A program made the translations under genes and the position numbers. A DNA stretch of 64,000 bases from Spirosoma agri (GTDB lineage: Bacteria; Bacteroidota; Bacteroidia; Cytophagales; Spirosomataceae). Positions within the stretch are counted from its first letter, which is position 1. The number at the start of each line of letters is the position of its first letter. The notes beneath the pieces are model-generated. The model saw only the letters and a program-made list of their open reading frames with translations, had not been told where the DNA came from and did no database searches. The DNA lies in the NCBI RefSeq assembly GCF_010747415.1, contig NZ_JAAGNZ010000006.1:28290-92289 (forward strand). Reading direction: 5' to 3'. Of this stretch, positions 8,736 through 18,099 are shown in pieces.

Positions 8736-9719
8736 ATGAAGTACGTAAAGCTTGGAAACACCGGATTAGACGTTTCTCAGGTATGCCTGGGCTGCATGGG
8801 ATTTGGTCGGGCGGAAAATTGGGTACACAATTCATGGGGACTGGATGAAACGGCAAGCCGCCCGATCATCCAGAAAGCGCTGGAACTGGGGATTAACTTC
8901 TTCGATACGGCCAATGTGTACGCCTTTGGCAACAGTGAAGAGATTCTGGGCCGTGCTTTGAAGGAGTGTGCCAACCGCGATGAAGTGGTCATTGCGACCA
9001 AAGTATGGGGCCAAATGCACCCAGGACCCAATGGAAAGGGGCTTTCCCGTAAGGCCATCCTAAGCGAGATGGACAAAAGCCTTAAACGGCTCCAAACCGA
9101 TTATGTCGATCTTTACATCATTCACCGGTGGGATTACACAACGCCCATTGAAGAAACAATGGAGGTTCTACACGACCTGGTGAGAGCCGGTAAGACCCGC
9201 TACATCGGTGCCTCGTCCATGTATGCCTGGCAGTTCCAGAAGGCAAACACTGTGGCTCAACAACAGGGTTGGACACGTTTTGTCTCTATGCAGAATCATT
9301 TGAACCTGCTTTACCGGGAAGATGAACGGGAGATGATTCCTTACTGTCAGTCGGAACAGATCGCCCTGACTCCGTATAGCCCGCTTGCTGCTGGCCGATT
9401 AACCAGGGACACGACCGCAACGACTGAGCGAAGCGAGAAGGACTCGATTGCCAAAACCAAATATGATGCAACCGCCGAAGCGGATCGGGTGATCATTGAC
9501 CGGGTAGCTTCACTCGCCGAAAAACGGGGGGTAGCACGGGTTGAGATTGCCCTGGGCTGGCTGTTCCAACGCCAACCCGTAACCATTCCCATCATTGGCG
9601 CGACGAAGTTTTCCCATCTCGAAGATGCCCTACGTGCTTTAGCCATTGAACTGAGCGCTAAAGAAACAGCCTTTCTGGAAGAACCTTACATTCCCCATAA
9701 GATTGTCGGCCATCAATAA
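8736..9719 (+). CDS. aldo/keto reductase
   Basis: A 327-residue NADPH-dependent aldo/keto reductase. The full catalytic tetrad is visible: D57 and Y62 in FFDTANVYAFG, K89 in VVIATKV, and H130 in DLYIIHRWD. The C-terminal cofactor-binding part includes PIIGATKFSHLEDAL. It resembles the YajO/YghZ-like subgroup that reduces small aldehydes and ketones. The ATG at 8736 is preferred over the GTG one codon earlier. Its position between an AraC regulator and a PaoABC operon suggests the region handles reactive carbonyls from both the reductive and the oxidative side. Substrate cannot be read from sequence. Confidence 0.93.
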   Translation: MKYVKLGNTGLDVSQVCLGCMGFGRAENWVHNSWGLDETASRPIIQKALELGINFFDTANVYAFGNSEEILGRALKECANRDEVVIATKVWGQMHPGPNGKGLSRKAILSEMDKSLKRLQTDYVDLYIIHRWDYTTPIEETMEVLHDLVRAGKTRYIGASSMYAWQFQKANTVAQQQGWTRFVSMQNHLNLLYREDEREMIPYCQSEQIALTPYSPLAAGRLTRDTTATTERSEKDSIAKTKYDATAEADRVIIDRVASLAEKRGVARVEIALGWLFQRQPVTIPIIGATKFSHLEDALRALAIELSAKETAFLEEPYIPHKIVGHQ

Positions 9720-10043
9720 ATAAATCCAGACAAGCGGAGCTTCTGCCTTCTCTGGTTTGAGAACAGGACAGAAGCAGTCAGGCCCAACTGGCTCCGGTGG
9801 CTATTTCTCTTTTTTCAATGGGCAATCTAGGAGCACGATTCAGCATGTGCTTTCCTTGTTCAGATGGTGTCTTTTAAAACTAAAGTCAGTGTAGAAATCT
9901 ATGGTTTTCATAAAACAAGCACTGGTTTTAGTATAAGTTTCAATCTATAAAGTGTCGAACTTTGTGTTTGGTACCCCTCTCCAGGAGGGTGTTAGCTCGC
10001 TGAAACGAACAGCTACCAATTAACCCTGTGAAACGGCAATACT
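9720..10043. other. intergenic region carrying the pao1 promoter
   Basis: No gene is seen. The right half carries the first copy of the shared promoter element (9893-9964, listed separately). The left half contains a 7-bp inverted pair GCTTCTG/CAGAAGC that may terminate the reductase transcript. Confidence 0.5.
9893..9964 (+). promoter_or_regulatory. shared promoter element, copy A (pao1)
   Basis: First of three copies of a spaced element. Here it reads CATAAA at 9909, TATAA at 9932 (23 bases later) and a -7-like box GAACTTTG ending at 9964 (32 bases after TATAA). The same 23 and 32 base spacings occur upstream of the paoD gene and of the second pao operon. The two A/T-rich half-sites, about two helical turns apart, look like a direct-repeat operator for an AraC-type activator placed just upstream of the promoter. 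The gene start is 80 bases downstream. Confidence 0.65.
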
Positions 10044-10685
10044 ATGGAAGAGTCAAATGAGTTGACAATTAGTCGGCGTGAAATGATTGCGGGAACGACC
10101 GCTGCGATTGCCGCTATTACCCTGGTGAACGTGACAGGTACACAGGCGGCTCCGCAGCATACCGTTCCTCTATCGCTGGCAAAGGTGTCGTTTACGGTGA
10201 ACGGGCAACCCCACGACCTGGAACTGGATACCCGAACTACCCTGCTCGATACCCTCCGGGAACACCTGCATTTTACGGGCACCAAAAAAGGCTGTGATCA
10301 CGGGCAGTGTGGCGCGTGCACGGTACTGGTCAATAACCAGCGTATCAATGCCTGCCTATCGCTGGCCCTGCAGCATCAGGGTGATTCCATAACGACCATT
10401 GAGGGACTGGGAACACCGGACAAGCTCCATCCCATGCAGGCGGCCTTTATCAAGCACGATGGCTACCAGTGTGGCTATTGCACACCAGGGCAGATCTGCT
10501 CGGCGGTAGGCGTACTGAATGAGATCAAGGCCGGTATACCCAGCCACGTGAGCGCCAGTCTGTTGGATACACCACAGGTTACCAATATGGAACTACGCGA
10601 ACGGATGAGTGGCAACATCTGCCGATGCGGGGCTTATTCCAATATTGCCGAAGCGATGAGCGAAGTGGCCCAGAAATCGGCTTAG
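10044..10685 (+). CDS. paoA: periplasmic aldehyde oxidoreductase, 2Fe-2S subunit (copy 1)
   Basis: A 213-residue iron-sulfur subunit of a xanthine oxidase family enzyme. It begins with a Tat-type signal (SRREM at 10-14, then a hydrophobic stretch ending TQAA). The plant-type [2Fe-2S] ligands are C84, C89, C92 and C104; the second cluster uses C143, C146, C193 and C195. Length and signal match E. coli PaoA (YagT), which passes electrons from the molybdenum centre. An insert before the last Cys pair (IPSHVSASLLDTPQVTN) is not present in the second copy. First gene of a three-gene operon. Confidence 0.92.
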   Translation: MEESNELTISRREMIAGTTAAIAAITLVNVTGTQAAPQHTVPLSLAKVSFTVNGQPHDLELDTRTTLLDTLREHLHFTGTKKGCDHGQCGACTVLVNNQRINACLSLALQHQGDSITTIEGLGTPDKLHPMQAAFIKHDGYQCGYCTPGQICSAVGVLNEIKAGIPSHVSASLLDTPQVTNMELRERMSGNICRCGAYSNIAEAMSEVAQKSA

Positions 10686-10741
10686 TACAACGTGTCTCCG
10701 CCATCTTCAACCCGTCCCGGGATTAACCTCATTAGTGTCCT

Positions 10742-11692
10742 ATGAAAACTTTCACCTACGAACGTGTACACACGCCCGCCGAAGCGGCTGCTGCCGCGGC
10801 CCGAACGCCGGGGGCTAAATTTTTGGCCGGGGGTACCAACCTGCTTGATTTGATGAAGCTGGAAATCGAAGCGCCACAGCACATCATCGACATTGGCAAA
10901 ATTGGGCTTAATACCATCGAATCAACTCCGGTTGGAGGCCTGCGCATCGGGGCGCTGGTGAGCAATACCGATCTGGCGGCTCATCCCATCGTACGTCGGG
11001 ATTATGGGTTGCTGGCCAGAGCCGTGCTGGCGGGTGCGTCAGGGCAGTTGCGTAACAAAGCCTCCACCGCCGGTAACCTGCTTCAACGTACCCGTTGCCC
11101 CTATTTTTATGACACCAACCAGCTTTGCAACAAGCGCGTTCCCGGTAGTGGCTGCGCGGCCATTGCTGGCTTTAGTCGGCAACTGGGCATTATTGGCACC
11201 AGTAACTCGTGCATTGCTACCTATCCGGGCGACATGGCTGTTGCTATGCGCGCCCTCGACGCGACGGTAGAAACGGTAAAGGCCAACGGTGCCAAACGCA
11301 CCCTTTCGCTGGACCAGCTTTACCGCTTGCCGGGTCAGACTCCGCACCAGGAAACGACGCTGGAGAAAAACGAACTAATTACTAGTGTCGTCCTGCCGCC
11401 ACCGGTGGGTGGAGTGCATATTTACCACAAAGTACGCGACCGTAGCTCCTACGCTTTTGCCCTGGTCTCGGTGGGGGCTATTCTCCAGAAAGATGGCACG
11501 GGCCGGGTGGCCGTGGGGGGGATAGCACCCCGACCCTGGCGGATAGAGTCGGCCGAATCCCTGCTGCCATCAGGAGCGAAGGCATTTACCGCCCAACTGT
11601 TGAAAGGGGCCCGGCCCACGAAGGAGAATGAATATAAGGTAGCCCTGGTCCAACGAACCCTGGCAGCCGTTTTAAACGAAGCCAACCACTGA
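10742..11692 (+). CDS. paoB: aldehyde oxidoreductase FAD-binding subunit (copy 1)
   Basis: A 316-residue FAD subunit. The FAD motif AGGTNLLDLMK is at 29-39 and STAGNLLQRT at 108-117. Cysteines C119, C129, C138 and C157, in RTRCPYFYDTNQLCNKR and PGSGC, match the extra [4Fe-4S] cluster that distinguishes PaoB (YagS) from ordinary xanthine dehydrogenase subunits. This places the operon in the PaoABC group. It starts 56 bases after paoA and ends 1 base before paoC. Confidence 0.93.
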   Translation: MKTFTYERVHTPAEAAAAAARTPGAKFLAGGTNLLDLMKLEIEAPQHIIDIGKIGLNTIESTPVGGLRIGALVSNTDLAAHPIVRRDYGLLARAVLAGASGQLRNKASTAGNLLQRTRCPYFYDTNQLCNKRVPGSGCAAIAGFSRQLGIIGTSNSCIATYPGDMAVAMRALDATVETVKANGAKRTLSLDQLYRLPGQTPHQETTLEKNELITSVVLPPPVGGVHIYHKVRDRSSYAFALVSVGAILQKDGTGRVAVGGIAPRPWRIESAESLLPSGAKAFTAQLLKGARPTKENEYKVALVQRTLAAVLNEANH

Positions 11693-11693
11693 C

Positions 11694-13904
11694 ATGAAAT
11701 TTGAAACGCCTGCCGGAATCAACCCGATCGACCAGCTCAAGGTCATTGGGAAACCAACCGACCGCATTGAAGGCCCGCTAAAAACAACGGGAACGGCCAA
11801 ATACGCCTATGAGCATAACGAAGCCGTGACGAATCCCGCTTATGGGTACGTCGTGGGCGCGGCCATTGCCAAAGGACGCATCAAGGCCATCGACCAAACA
11901 AAGGCTAAAGCTGCGCCCGGTGTGCTGGCGATCGTGACAGCCGCCAGTGCTGGACCCCTCAAGCCGGGTCAATTCTACGTAGACCGGCTACTAGCCGGAC
12001 CCAATATCGACCATTATCACCAAGCTGTCGCTGTGGTGGTGGCCGAGACCTTCGAGCAGGCCCGCGCGGCAGCCTCCCTGCTGAAAATAAGCTATACCAA
12101 AACCAAAGGAGCCTACGATCTAACAGCAGCCAAAGATTCGGCACCCCTTATCAAACAGGGTCCGTATAGTCCACCCCCGACAACAAACGTGGGGAATTTT
12201 GAGGGGGCCTTTGCGTCGGATCCGGTTAAGCTGGATGAAACCTACACCACCCCCGACCAGACCCACGCCATGATGGAGCCGCACGCGACCATTGCTAAAT
12301 GGGACGGGGATAAACTGACGTGCTGGGCATCCATTCAACAGATCAACTGGGGCGTTCGGGACATCGCCACGGTGCTGGGCATCCCGAAAGAAAATATCCG
12401 GCTCATATCGGCCTTTATCGGTGGCGGCTTCGGCGGGAAGGGTACCGTCCTGTCCGACATCATCGCGGCTTCCCTGGCGGCCCGGGCCGCCGGTCGACCG
12501 GTAAAAGTAACCCTGCCCCGGCCACTGATTGCCAATAACACGACCCACCGCCCGGCCACGATCCAACGCGTCCGGATCGGGGCTACCCCCGACGGAACCA
12601 TCACCGCGATTGGGCACGAAAGCTGGTCGGGTAATTTGCCCGGCGGAATATCCGAAACGGCCACCGCATCGACCCAACTGCTGTACGCGGGTGCCAATCG
12701 GTTCATGCAGTTACGGCAGGCGGTGCTCGATCTGCCTGAAGGAAGCGCCATGCGCGCGCCGGGGGAAGCGACGGGCATGATGGCGCTTGAGATTGCGATG
12801 GATGAGATGGCCGAGAAACTGAACATGGACCCGGTGATCTTCCGCATCAAAAACGACACGCAGGAAGACCCCGAAAAACCCGGTCGAAAATTTTCGTCCC
12901 GTAAACTGGTCGAGTGCCTGAAAACCGGGGCTGAGCAGTTTGGCTGGAACAAGCGGCAGGCCAAACCCGGCACCGTCCGGGAAGGGCAATGGCTGATCGG
13001 GATGGGCGTCGCGTCGGCCATCCGGGGGGCACCAATCCTAAAGTCGGCGGCTCGCGTACGGCTAAGTCGGGAAGGCATCGTTACGGTCGAAACCGACATG
13101 ACCGATATTGGAACGGGCAGTTATACCATAATCGGGCAAACGGCGGCCGAGATGATGGGCATTACCATGGATAAGGTGGTGGTTAAACTGGGCGATTCGA
13201 CATTTCCCGAATCGCCCGGTTCGGGTGGGCAGTTGGGCGCGGCTTCGTCCACGTCGGGCGTCTATGCTGCCTGCGTCAAACTGCGCGAATCGGTAGCTAA
13301 ATCGCTAGGCCTTAGCATCGAGAAAGCCGAGTTCGTGGACGGAAAGGTACGCGAAGGTAACCGCAGCTATGCGTTGGGCGACGCAGCCAAAGCCACCGAT
13401 CTGGTTGTTACGGATGAAATGACTTACGGAAACCTTTCTGAGGAGTACGCGCAGGATACCTTCGGGGCTCATTTTGTGGAAGTAGGTGTGAACCGCTATA
13501 CCGGGGAGATTCGCGTCCGGCGCATGCTGGCCGTTTGTAACGCCGGGCGTATCCTGAACCCCAAAGCCGCCCGCAGTCAGGTGATTGGGGCCATGACCAT
13601 GGGCGTTGGCTCGGCCCTGATGGAAGAACTGGTGGTGGATAAGCAGGTTGGTTTTTTTGTCAACCACGATCTGGCGGGTTATGAAGTGCCCGTGCACGCC
13701 GACATTCCACATCAGGAGGTCATTCTGCTCGACGATGTTGACCCCACCATGTCGCCAATGAAAGCCAAAGGTATTGGTGAGTTGGGATTGGTTGGTGTGG
13801 CACCAGCGGTTGCCAATGCCGTTTATAACGCCACGGGTATTCGGGTTCGTGAGTACCCCATCACCCTCGACAAGCTGATCGATAAACTCAGCGTCAATGG
13901 GTAA
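11694..13904 (+). CDS. paoC: aldehyde oxidoreductase molybdenum-cofactor subunit (copy 1)
   Basis: A 736-residue catalytic subunit, close to E. coli PaoC (732). Cofactor-binding features are FIGGGFGGKG (241-250) and the RAPGEA-type loop in MRAPGEATGMMALE. The base Glu is E696 in KGIGELGLVG. It hydroxylates aldehydes to carboxylic acids at the molybdenum centre, in a heterotrimer exported with PaoA and PaoB. Only 1 base separates it from paoB. Long antisense reading frames in this gene are composition artefacts. The substrate range is unknown; PaoABC of E. coli favours aromatic aldehydes. Confidence 0.94.
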   Translation: MKFETPAGINPIDQLKVIGKPTDRIEGPLKTTGTAKYAYEHNEAVTNPAYGYVVGAAIAKGRIKAIDQTKAKAAPGVLAIVTAASAGPLKPGQFYVDRLLAGPNIDHYHQAVAVVVAETFEQARAAASLLKISYTKTKGAYDLTAAKDSAPLIKQGPYSPPPTTNVGNFEGAFASDPVKLDETYTTPDQTHAMMEPHATIAKWDGDKLTCWASIQQINWGVRDIATVLGIPKENIRLISAFIGGGFGGKGTVLSDIIAASLAARAAGRPVKVTLPRPLIANNTTHRPATIQRVRIGATPDGTITAIGHESWSGNLPGGISETATASTQLLYAGANRFMQLRQAVLDLPEGSAMRAPGEATGMMALEIAMDEMAEKLNMDPVIFRIKNDTQEDPEKPGRKFSSRKLVECLKTGAEQFGWNKRQAKPGTVREGQWLIGMGVASAIRGAPILKSAARVRLSREGIVTVETDMTDIGTGSYTIIGQTAAEMMGITMDKVVVKLGDSTFPESPGSGGQLGAASSTSGVYAACVKLRESVAKSLGLSIEKAEFVDGKVREGNRSYALGDAAKATDLVVTDEMTYGNLSEEYAQDTFGAHFVEVGVNRYTGEIRVRRMLAVCNAGRILNPKAARSQVIGAMTMGVGSALMEELVVDKQVGFFVNHDLAGYEVPVHADIPHQEVILLDDVDPTMSPMKAKGIGELGLVGVAPAVANAVYNATGIRVREYPITLDKLIDKLSVNG

Positions 13905-14015
13905 TATCGAAACGACAGTCGGTATTCTCATCCCTACTGGAGAGACTAGAAGCAGAGAAATTTAAGAGAGCCAATTTTTTACAAGCAAAACCTAAACGCC
14001 TAAACCACCAACTCC

Positions 14016-15683
14016 ATGAACCCCTTAGACCGACGCGAATTTTTGACCCGATTATCCCTGGCTACGGCCGCCATTGCCGCACCCGGATATGGGTTCTCAA
14101 ACGTTGGCCGAGCCGACGAATTCGTAGAAGTAGCCACCACCCACGGCCGACTGAGAGGGGCTCGAGCTGAAGGCGTAACGATCTTTAAGGGAATACCCTA
14201 CGGGGGGCGGGTTTCCGGCAACCGGCGCTTTCAAGGGCCCGCTCCCCTTGCCCCCTGGACCGGTGTGCGGGATGCATTGCAGGTTGGTGTACCGGCCATT
14301 CAGCCTCCCCGGCGCAACGAACCGGCTCCCGCCGAGGACTGCCTGTTCCTCAATGTGTGGACACCGGCCAGCGACAATCGCAAACGCCCGGTGATGTTCT
14401 ACAGCCACGGGGGTGGATTTGTGGCTGGTTCCGGTGCATCAGGTGGGCAGGATGGGTCAAATCTAGCCCGCAACTTCGACGTCGTCGTCGTGGAAACAAA
14501 CCACCGATTAGGACTATTGGGCTTTCTTTATCTGGACGAACTGGCTGGTGCAGACTATGCCGGCTCGGGCAACATGGGGATGCTCGATATTACATTGGGC
14601 TTGAGATGGGTACACGACAACATTGCCCAGTTTGGGGGCGATCCTGACAATGTGATGATCTGGGGCGAATCGGGCGGGGGAGCGAAAACCTCCTGTTTGT
14701 ACGCCATGCCCGACGCGGCTCCCTACTTCAACAAAGCCTCGATTGAAAGCGGACCGGGGGTTCGCATGCTCCCCAAAGACGTAGCCGCCGAAACAACGGC
14801 CGTGCTGCTCAAGGAACTTAGTATTGCCCCAAAAGACTGGCGCAAATTGCTCGATGTGCCAGCGGCTACGTTGCTGGCGATGCAGAACAAGCTCCCGTCC
14901 GTACCGCCGTTTCAGGAGAAGAATCGGACGCAGAGCCTGATGCGCCGGAACTACGGCGGGTTTGGACCAGTGGTGGATGGCACAGTGCTACCCCATCATC
15001 CGTTCGACCCAACCGCACCGGCCATTTCGCGCGATAAGCCGCTACTGGTGGGCTGGAACGAAGACGAATACACGTTTTTTGCTTGGCAAAGTAAAGACAC
15101 TGCGTTTGCTAAACTGGATTTTGAGGGCGTCCAGAAAAAACTGGAATCCCAATACGGAACTGATGCCGGGAAAATTGTCGATACGTACCGGAAAGCAAAC
15201 CCCAACGCATCGGCCCCCGCTATTTTTGTCGCCATATCGTCGATCGGTATGATGGGACTGGGGTCAATAGACATTGCGGAGAAAAAGGTGAAACAAGGTG
15301 GGGCACCGGTCTATTTGTATAATTTCGGCTACAAGTCCGAAAAGAAAATTCCGGACACGGACTATGCGCTGGGTACGCCCCACGCGATGGACATTTCGTT
15401 TAAATTCAACAACGAGGTGCCCCCCCGCGACGGTTCGGCCCCCAAGGAAAGCTATTTTGGAGGCAATCGGCCGGAACGGTTTACGGCTTCCCGCCACTTC
15501 GCCGAACTCTGGACCACCTTCGCCCGGACGGGTAAACCAGCCGCCAAAGATGTTCCTGCGTGGCCAGCTTATAACCTAACTACCCGCCCCACCATGCGTA
15601 TTGATTCGACCTGTGAAGTAATTGATAATCGCTTCAGCCAGGAACTGGCTATGTGGCGCTCAATCGGTAAAGTTGGAAGCTAA
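14016..15683 (+). CDS. type B carboxylesterase, exported
   Basis: A 555-residue carboxylesterase/lipase family enzyme. It begins with a Tat-like signal (RREFL at 6-10 then a hydrophobic stretch). The oxyanion hole is HGGGF (131-135), the nucleophile is S219 in WGESGGG, the acid is likely the Glu in GWNEDEYTFF, and the His is in GTPHAMDISF. It would hydrolyse esters in the periplasm. It follows paoC by 111 bases on the same strand, so the freed alcohol or aldehyde could feed the neighbouring oxidoreductase; that link is inference. Confidence 0.92.
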   Translation: MNPLDRREFLTRLSLATAAIAAPGYGFSNVGRADEFVEVATTHGRLRGARAEGVTIFKGIPYGGRVSGNRRFQGPAPLAPWTGVRDALQVGVPAIQPPRRNEPAPAEDCLFLNVWTPASDNRKRPVMFYSHGGGFVAGSGASGGQDGSNLARNFDVVVVETNHRLGLLGFLYLDELAGADYAGSGNMGMLDITLGLRWVHDNIAQFGGDPDNVMIWGESGGGAKTSCLYAMPDAAPYFNKASIESGPGVRMLPKDVAAETTAVLLKELSIAPKDWRKLLDVPAATLLAMQNKLPSVPPFQEKNRTQSLMRRNYGGFGPVVDGTVLPHHPFDPTAPAISRDKPLLVGWNEDEYTFFAWQSKDTAFAKLDFEGVQKKLESQYGTDAGKIVDTYRKANPNASAPAIFVAISSIGMMGLGSIDIAEKKVKQGGAPVYLYNFGYKSEKKIPDTDYALGTPHAMDISFKFNNEVPPRDGSAPKESYFGGNRPERFTASRHFAELWTTFARTGKPAAKDVPAWPAYNLTTRPTMRIDSTCEVIDNRFSQELAMWRSIGKVGS

Positions 15684-15744
15684 CTTCTTTTCGTACTACC
15701 CATAGCCCCCTAAAATTATTCAAAATCGACTTTTGGAAATTAAC

Positions 15745-16479
15745 ATGAACGGGAAAGTGATCGTCATTACAGGCGCCAGCAGTGGTATGGGCGCAGCGGC
15801 AGCCAGGCACTTATCAGCCCTTGGGGCAACGGTTGTCCTGGGCGCCCGTAGAGCGGACAGAATTGAAACGCTGGCGAAGGAGATTCAGGATCAGGGCGGA
15901 AAAGCACTGGCCATCGCTACGGATGTCACGCAACGGGATCAGGTAAAGAAATTAGTCGATTCAGCGGTTGGACAATTTGGCCGGGTAGACGTCATCCTGA
16001 ATAATGCCGGTGTCATGCCGTTATCGCCCATGGACCGCCTAAATGTGGCCGAGTGGGACACGATGATCGATGTGAACCTTAAAGGGGTGCTTAACGGTAT
16101 TGCCGCTGTTCTCCCCCACATGAAAGAACAGAAATCAGGTCAGATTATCAACACCGCTTCGGTGGCGGGTCATAAAGTGTTCACTGGCTCGGCGGTGTAC
16201 TCGGCCACCAAATTCGCGGTGCGTGCCCTGACAGAAGGCCTACGGATGGAGGTGAAGCCGTATAATATCCGGACTACCATCGTGTGTCCGGGCGCGGTTA
16301 AAACCGAATTACTGGACCATATCACCGAGGCAGACATCCAGCAAGCCAACAAAGAGTATGTAGGGGCGGTAGGGATTAGCCCGGACAGTTTCGCCCGTGT
16401 AATAGCGTTTGCCATCAGCCAGCCGGAGGATGTCGATATCAATGAAATTATCTTCCGTCCAACATCCCAGGAACTTTAA
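15745..16479 (+). CDS. short-chain dehydrogenase/reductase
   Basis: A 244-residue classical SDR. The NAD(P) motif is TGASSGMG (9-16), the structural motif NNAG is at 86-89, and the catalytic set is S139, Y152 and K156 (YSATK). An Arg pair after TVVLGA suggests NADPH preference. The ATG at 15745 is chosen over an in-frame TTG 12 bases earlier because the family starts directly at the first beta strand. It is the last rightward gene before a strong bidirectional terminator hairpin. Confidence 0.93.
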   Translation: MNGKVIVITGASSGMGAAAARHLSALGATVVLGARRADRIETLAKEIQDQGGKALAIATDVTQRDQVKKLVDSAVGQFGRVDVILNNAGVMPLSPMDRLNVAEWDTMIDVNLKGVLNGIAAVLPHMKEQKSGQIINTASVAGHKVFTGSAVYSATKFAVRALTEGLRMEVKPYNIRTTIVCPGAVKTELLDHITEADIQQANKEYVGAVGISPDSFARVIAFAISQPEDVDINEIIFRPTSQEL

Positions 16480-16589
16480 GCTAATCCGTGCTGACAGCAG
16501 TCTCATTGACCTCTACAACTCATCGGGTAGGATCAACTAAACGGCAAATAAGAAGGGAGATACACCTTCTCCCCTCATACAGGTAACGT

Positions 16590-16661
16590 ATTATACCCAC
16601 AACTAACCCGTTGTAATGTCCTTCAAATGGACCATTGCAACGGGTTAGTTGTGGGTATAAT
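16590..16661. terminator. bidirectional terminator hairpin between convergent genes
   Basis: Arms 16590-16618 and 16633-16661 pair over 29 bases with one G-U type mismatch, around a 14-base loop that can extend the stem further. It lies between the stop codons of the rightward SDR gene and the leftward AraC gene, the expected place for a shared terminator. Confidence 0.8.
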
Positions 16662-16682
16662 CAAATTCTACAGATCGCCGAT

Positions 16683-17630
16683 TCAGTCCTCGTACGCTGG
16701 CGATATGGGTGAACGCCGAAACTCATTGGGCGTTATCCCCACGTACTTTTTAAAGAACTGGCTGAAGTTAGGCTGATCTGCAAAGCCAATAATCTGGCTG
16801 ATCTGCTGCAAACTCCAATCGGTCTGAATTAGCAGCGCTTTACTTTCTTCGATCAAGCGATTTTTGATGAGCGTGCTGATGGGCTGACCGATATGCTTTT
16901 TCACTAACCCGTTCAGGTAACTGGGGTTCAAGTTCAGTTTCTGGGCATACTCCTGAGCCGTCCGTATCCGAATGGGCTTGTCCAGGTTGGCCAGATTGGT
17001 TTCCTTCTCCAGCAATTCGAAGAAATTATATACATGCCGGTACTCATGAGAAATCGGACCGGTTGACGTGTAGGTTGTTCCTTTCAGGCTTTCAATCAGA
17101 ACCAGTTGCGCGTAAGCCTGCATGGCTTCTTCGGCTAACTCCCCGCCCGAGGCCGCTTCAATCTTCATCTGGGTGAGTAATTGGTGAATCATCTGAGTGG
17201 ATTCTTCGGAAAGGCGCAGAATCTTTTTTTCGGTAAAAAACCGGTATCGGTCGATGACCAGCTTTAGGGAAGGGTGCTGATCCAGGTACCGTTTTTTAAA
17301 CATGCAAAAGATCCCCCCTCCTACCGTTTCGGGGGCATTGCGCCAGCACACAATTTCATTGGGGTGCAGGAATAAAATGGTTCGTTCATCAATGAGGTAG
17401 TTGTCCTTCCCTACGGTTTGGCAACCCGTACCGCTGGTCATGAGCATGATCTTGTAGAAATCCCGTCGGTTCGGTGAGAGGTAGTTATCACAGCCACTTT
17501 TTTCCCGATCCACGACTTTAATGTTCCAGTCTTCGTAGTACAGTCGGCTCACCGGCGTGGTGCCAGGGGGAAGCTCGGATGGACTATCATAAACCATCGT
17601 GATGGGCTGGGTTTCACGTTGCATTTTCAT
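16683..17630 (-). CDS. AraC family transcriptional regulator
   Basis: A 315-residue AraC protein. The N-terminal part (about 1-190) is a cupin-like ligand domain; the C-terminal domain shows IRTAQEYAQKLNLNPSYLNG and WSLQQISQIIGFADQPNFSQ, ending FKKYVGITPNEFRRSP. It is transcribed away from the paoD/xdhC gene, with which it shares the intergenic region 17631-18099 that carries copy B of the shared promoter element. This divergent arrangement makes it the best candidate regulator of the pao genes. Confidence 0.9.
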   Translation of the reverse strand: MKMQRETQPITMVYDSPSELPPGTTPVSRLYYEDWNIKVVDREKSGCDNYLSPNRRDFYKIMLMTSGTGCQTVGKDNYLIDERTILFLHPNEIVCWRNAPETVGGGIFCMFKKRYLDQHPSLKLVIDRYRFFTEKKILRLSEESTQMIHQLLTQMKIEAASGGELAEEAMQAYAQLVLIESLKGTTYTSTGPISHEYRHVYNFFELLEKETNLANLDKPIRIRTAQEYAQKLNLNPSYLNGLVKKHIGQPISTLIKNRLIEESKALLIQTDWSLQQISQIIGFADQPNFSQFFKKYVGITPNEFRRSPISPAYED

Positions 17631-18099
17631 AATTGCAATTTATGATTATCAAATTAGTATAAACTATTTTGTGCAGAAAGGTAGCTGGAAATCGGGCACT
17701 TTAATCTGATTATCAACTGTCAACGGCTTAACCTCAAATTTATTGCAAACGTATTACTCAATTTATCTTTTTGCAAGAGATGCGTTTTTCATAAATAATG
17801 ATTCGATTTTACTATAAAGTGTCTGCTCAAGTTCAGGTTATTTTGCCAAGGTCTATAGTCCGTGTTTACTTGTATTTGTTAACACGCTTTACTGCTTAAA
17901 GTCGATATACCGGCGGTAAATGAATCACGAATCAGTTGGCTTTTTTAAGTTGAGGTCTTGATAATTTAATTAGGCGAGCTAAACCGTTTATACTATACGT
18001 CATTTCTCTCGGCCAGAAACGATAACGATCATCAGGAAATGCTGATCCTTGAGCCTGGAGTTAGCATTTAACGTAAGCTAATCAACAACACGATTGACC
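17631..18099. other. divergent intergenic region (araC / paoD)
   Basis: About 470 bases with no gene. It should contain the promoter of the leftward AraC gene and carries copy B of the shared promoter element at 17776-17845. The 250 bases between copy B and the paoD start form an unusually long leader in which no structure was recognised. Confidence 0.5.
17776..17845 (+). promoter_or_regulatory. shared promoter element, copy B (paoD)
   Basis: Second copy: AGAGATGCG at 17776, CATAAA at 17790, TATAAA at 17813 (23 bases later), and a -7-like TTATTTTG ending at 17845 (32 bases after TATAAA start). Its first 20 bases match copy C in 18 positions. Upstream of the XdhC/PaoD gene. Confidence 0.7.

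Noticed and set aside
12120..13099. Long minus-strand reading frames inside paoC copy 1
   Set aside because: They are antisense to a gene with clear family motifs, have no homology-like features and arise from GC-rich codon use.
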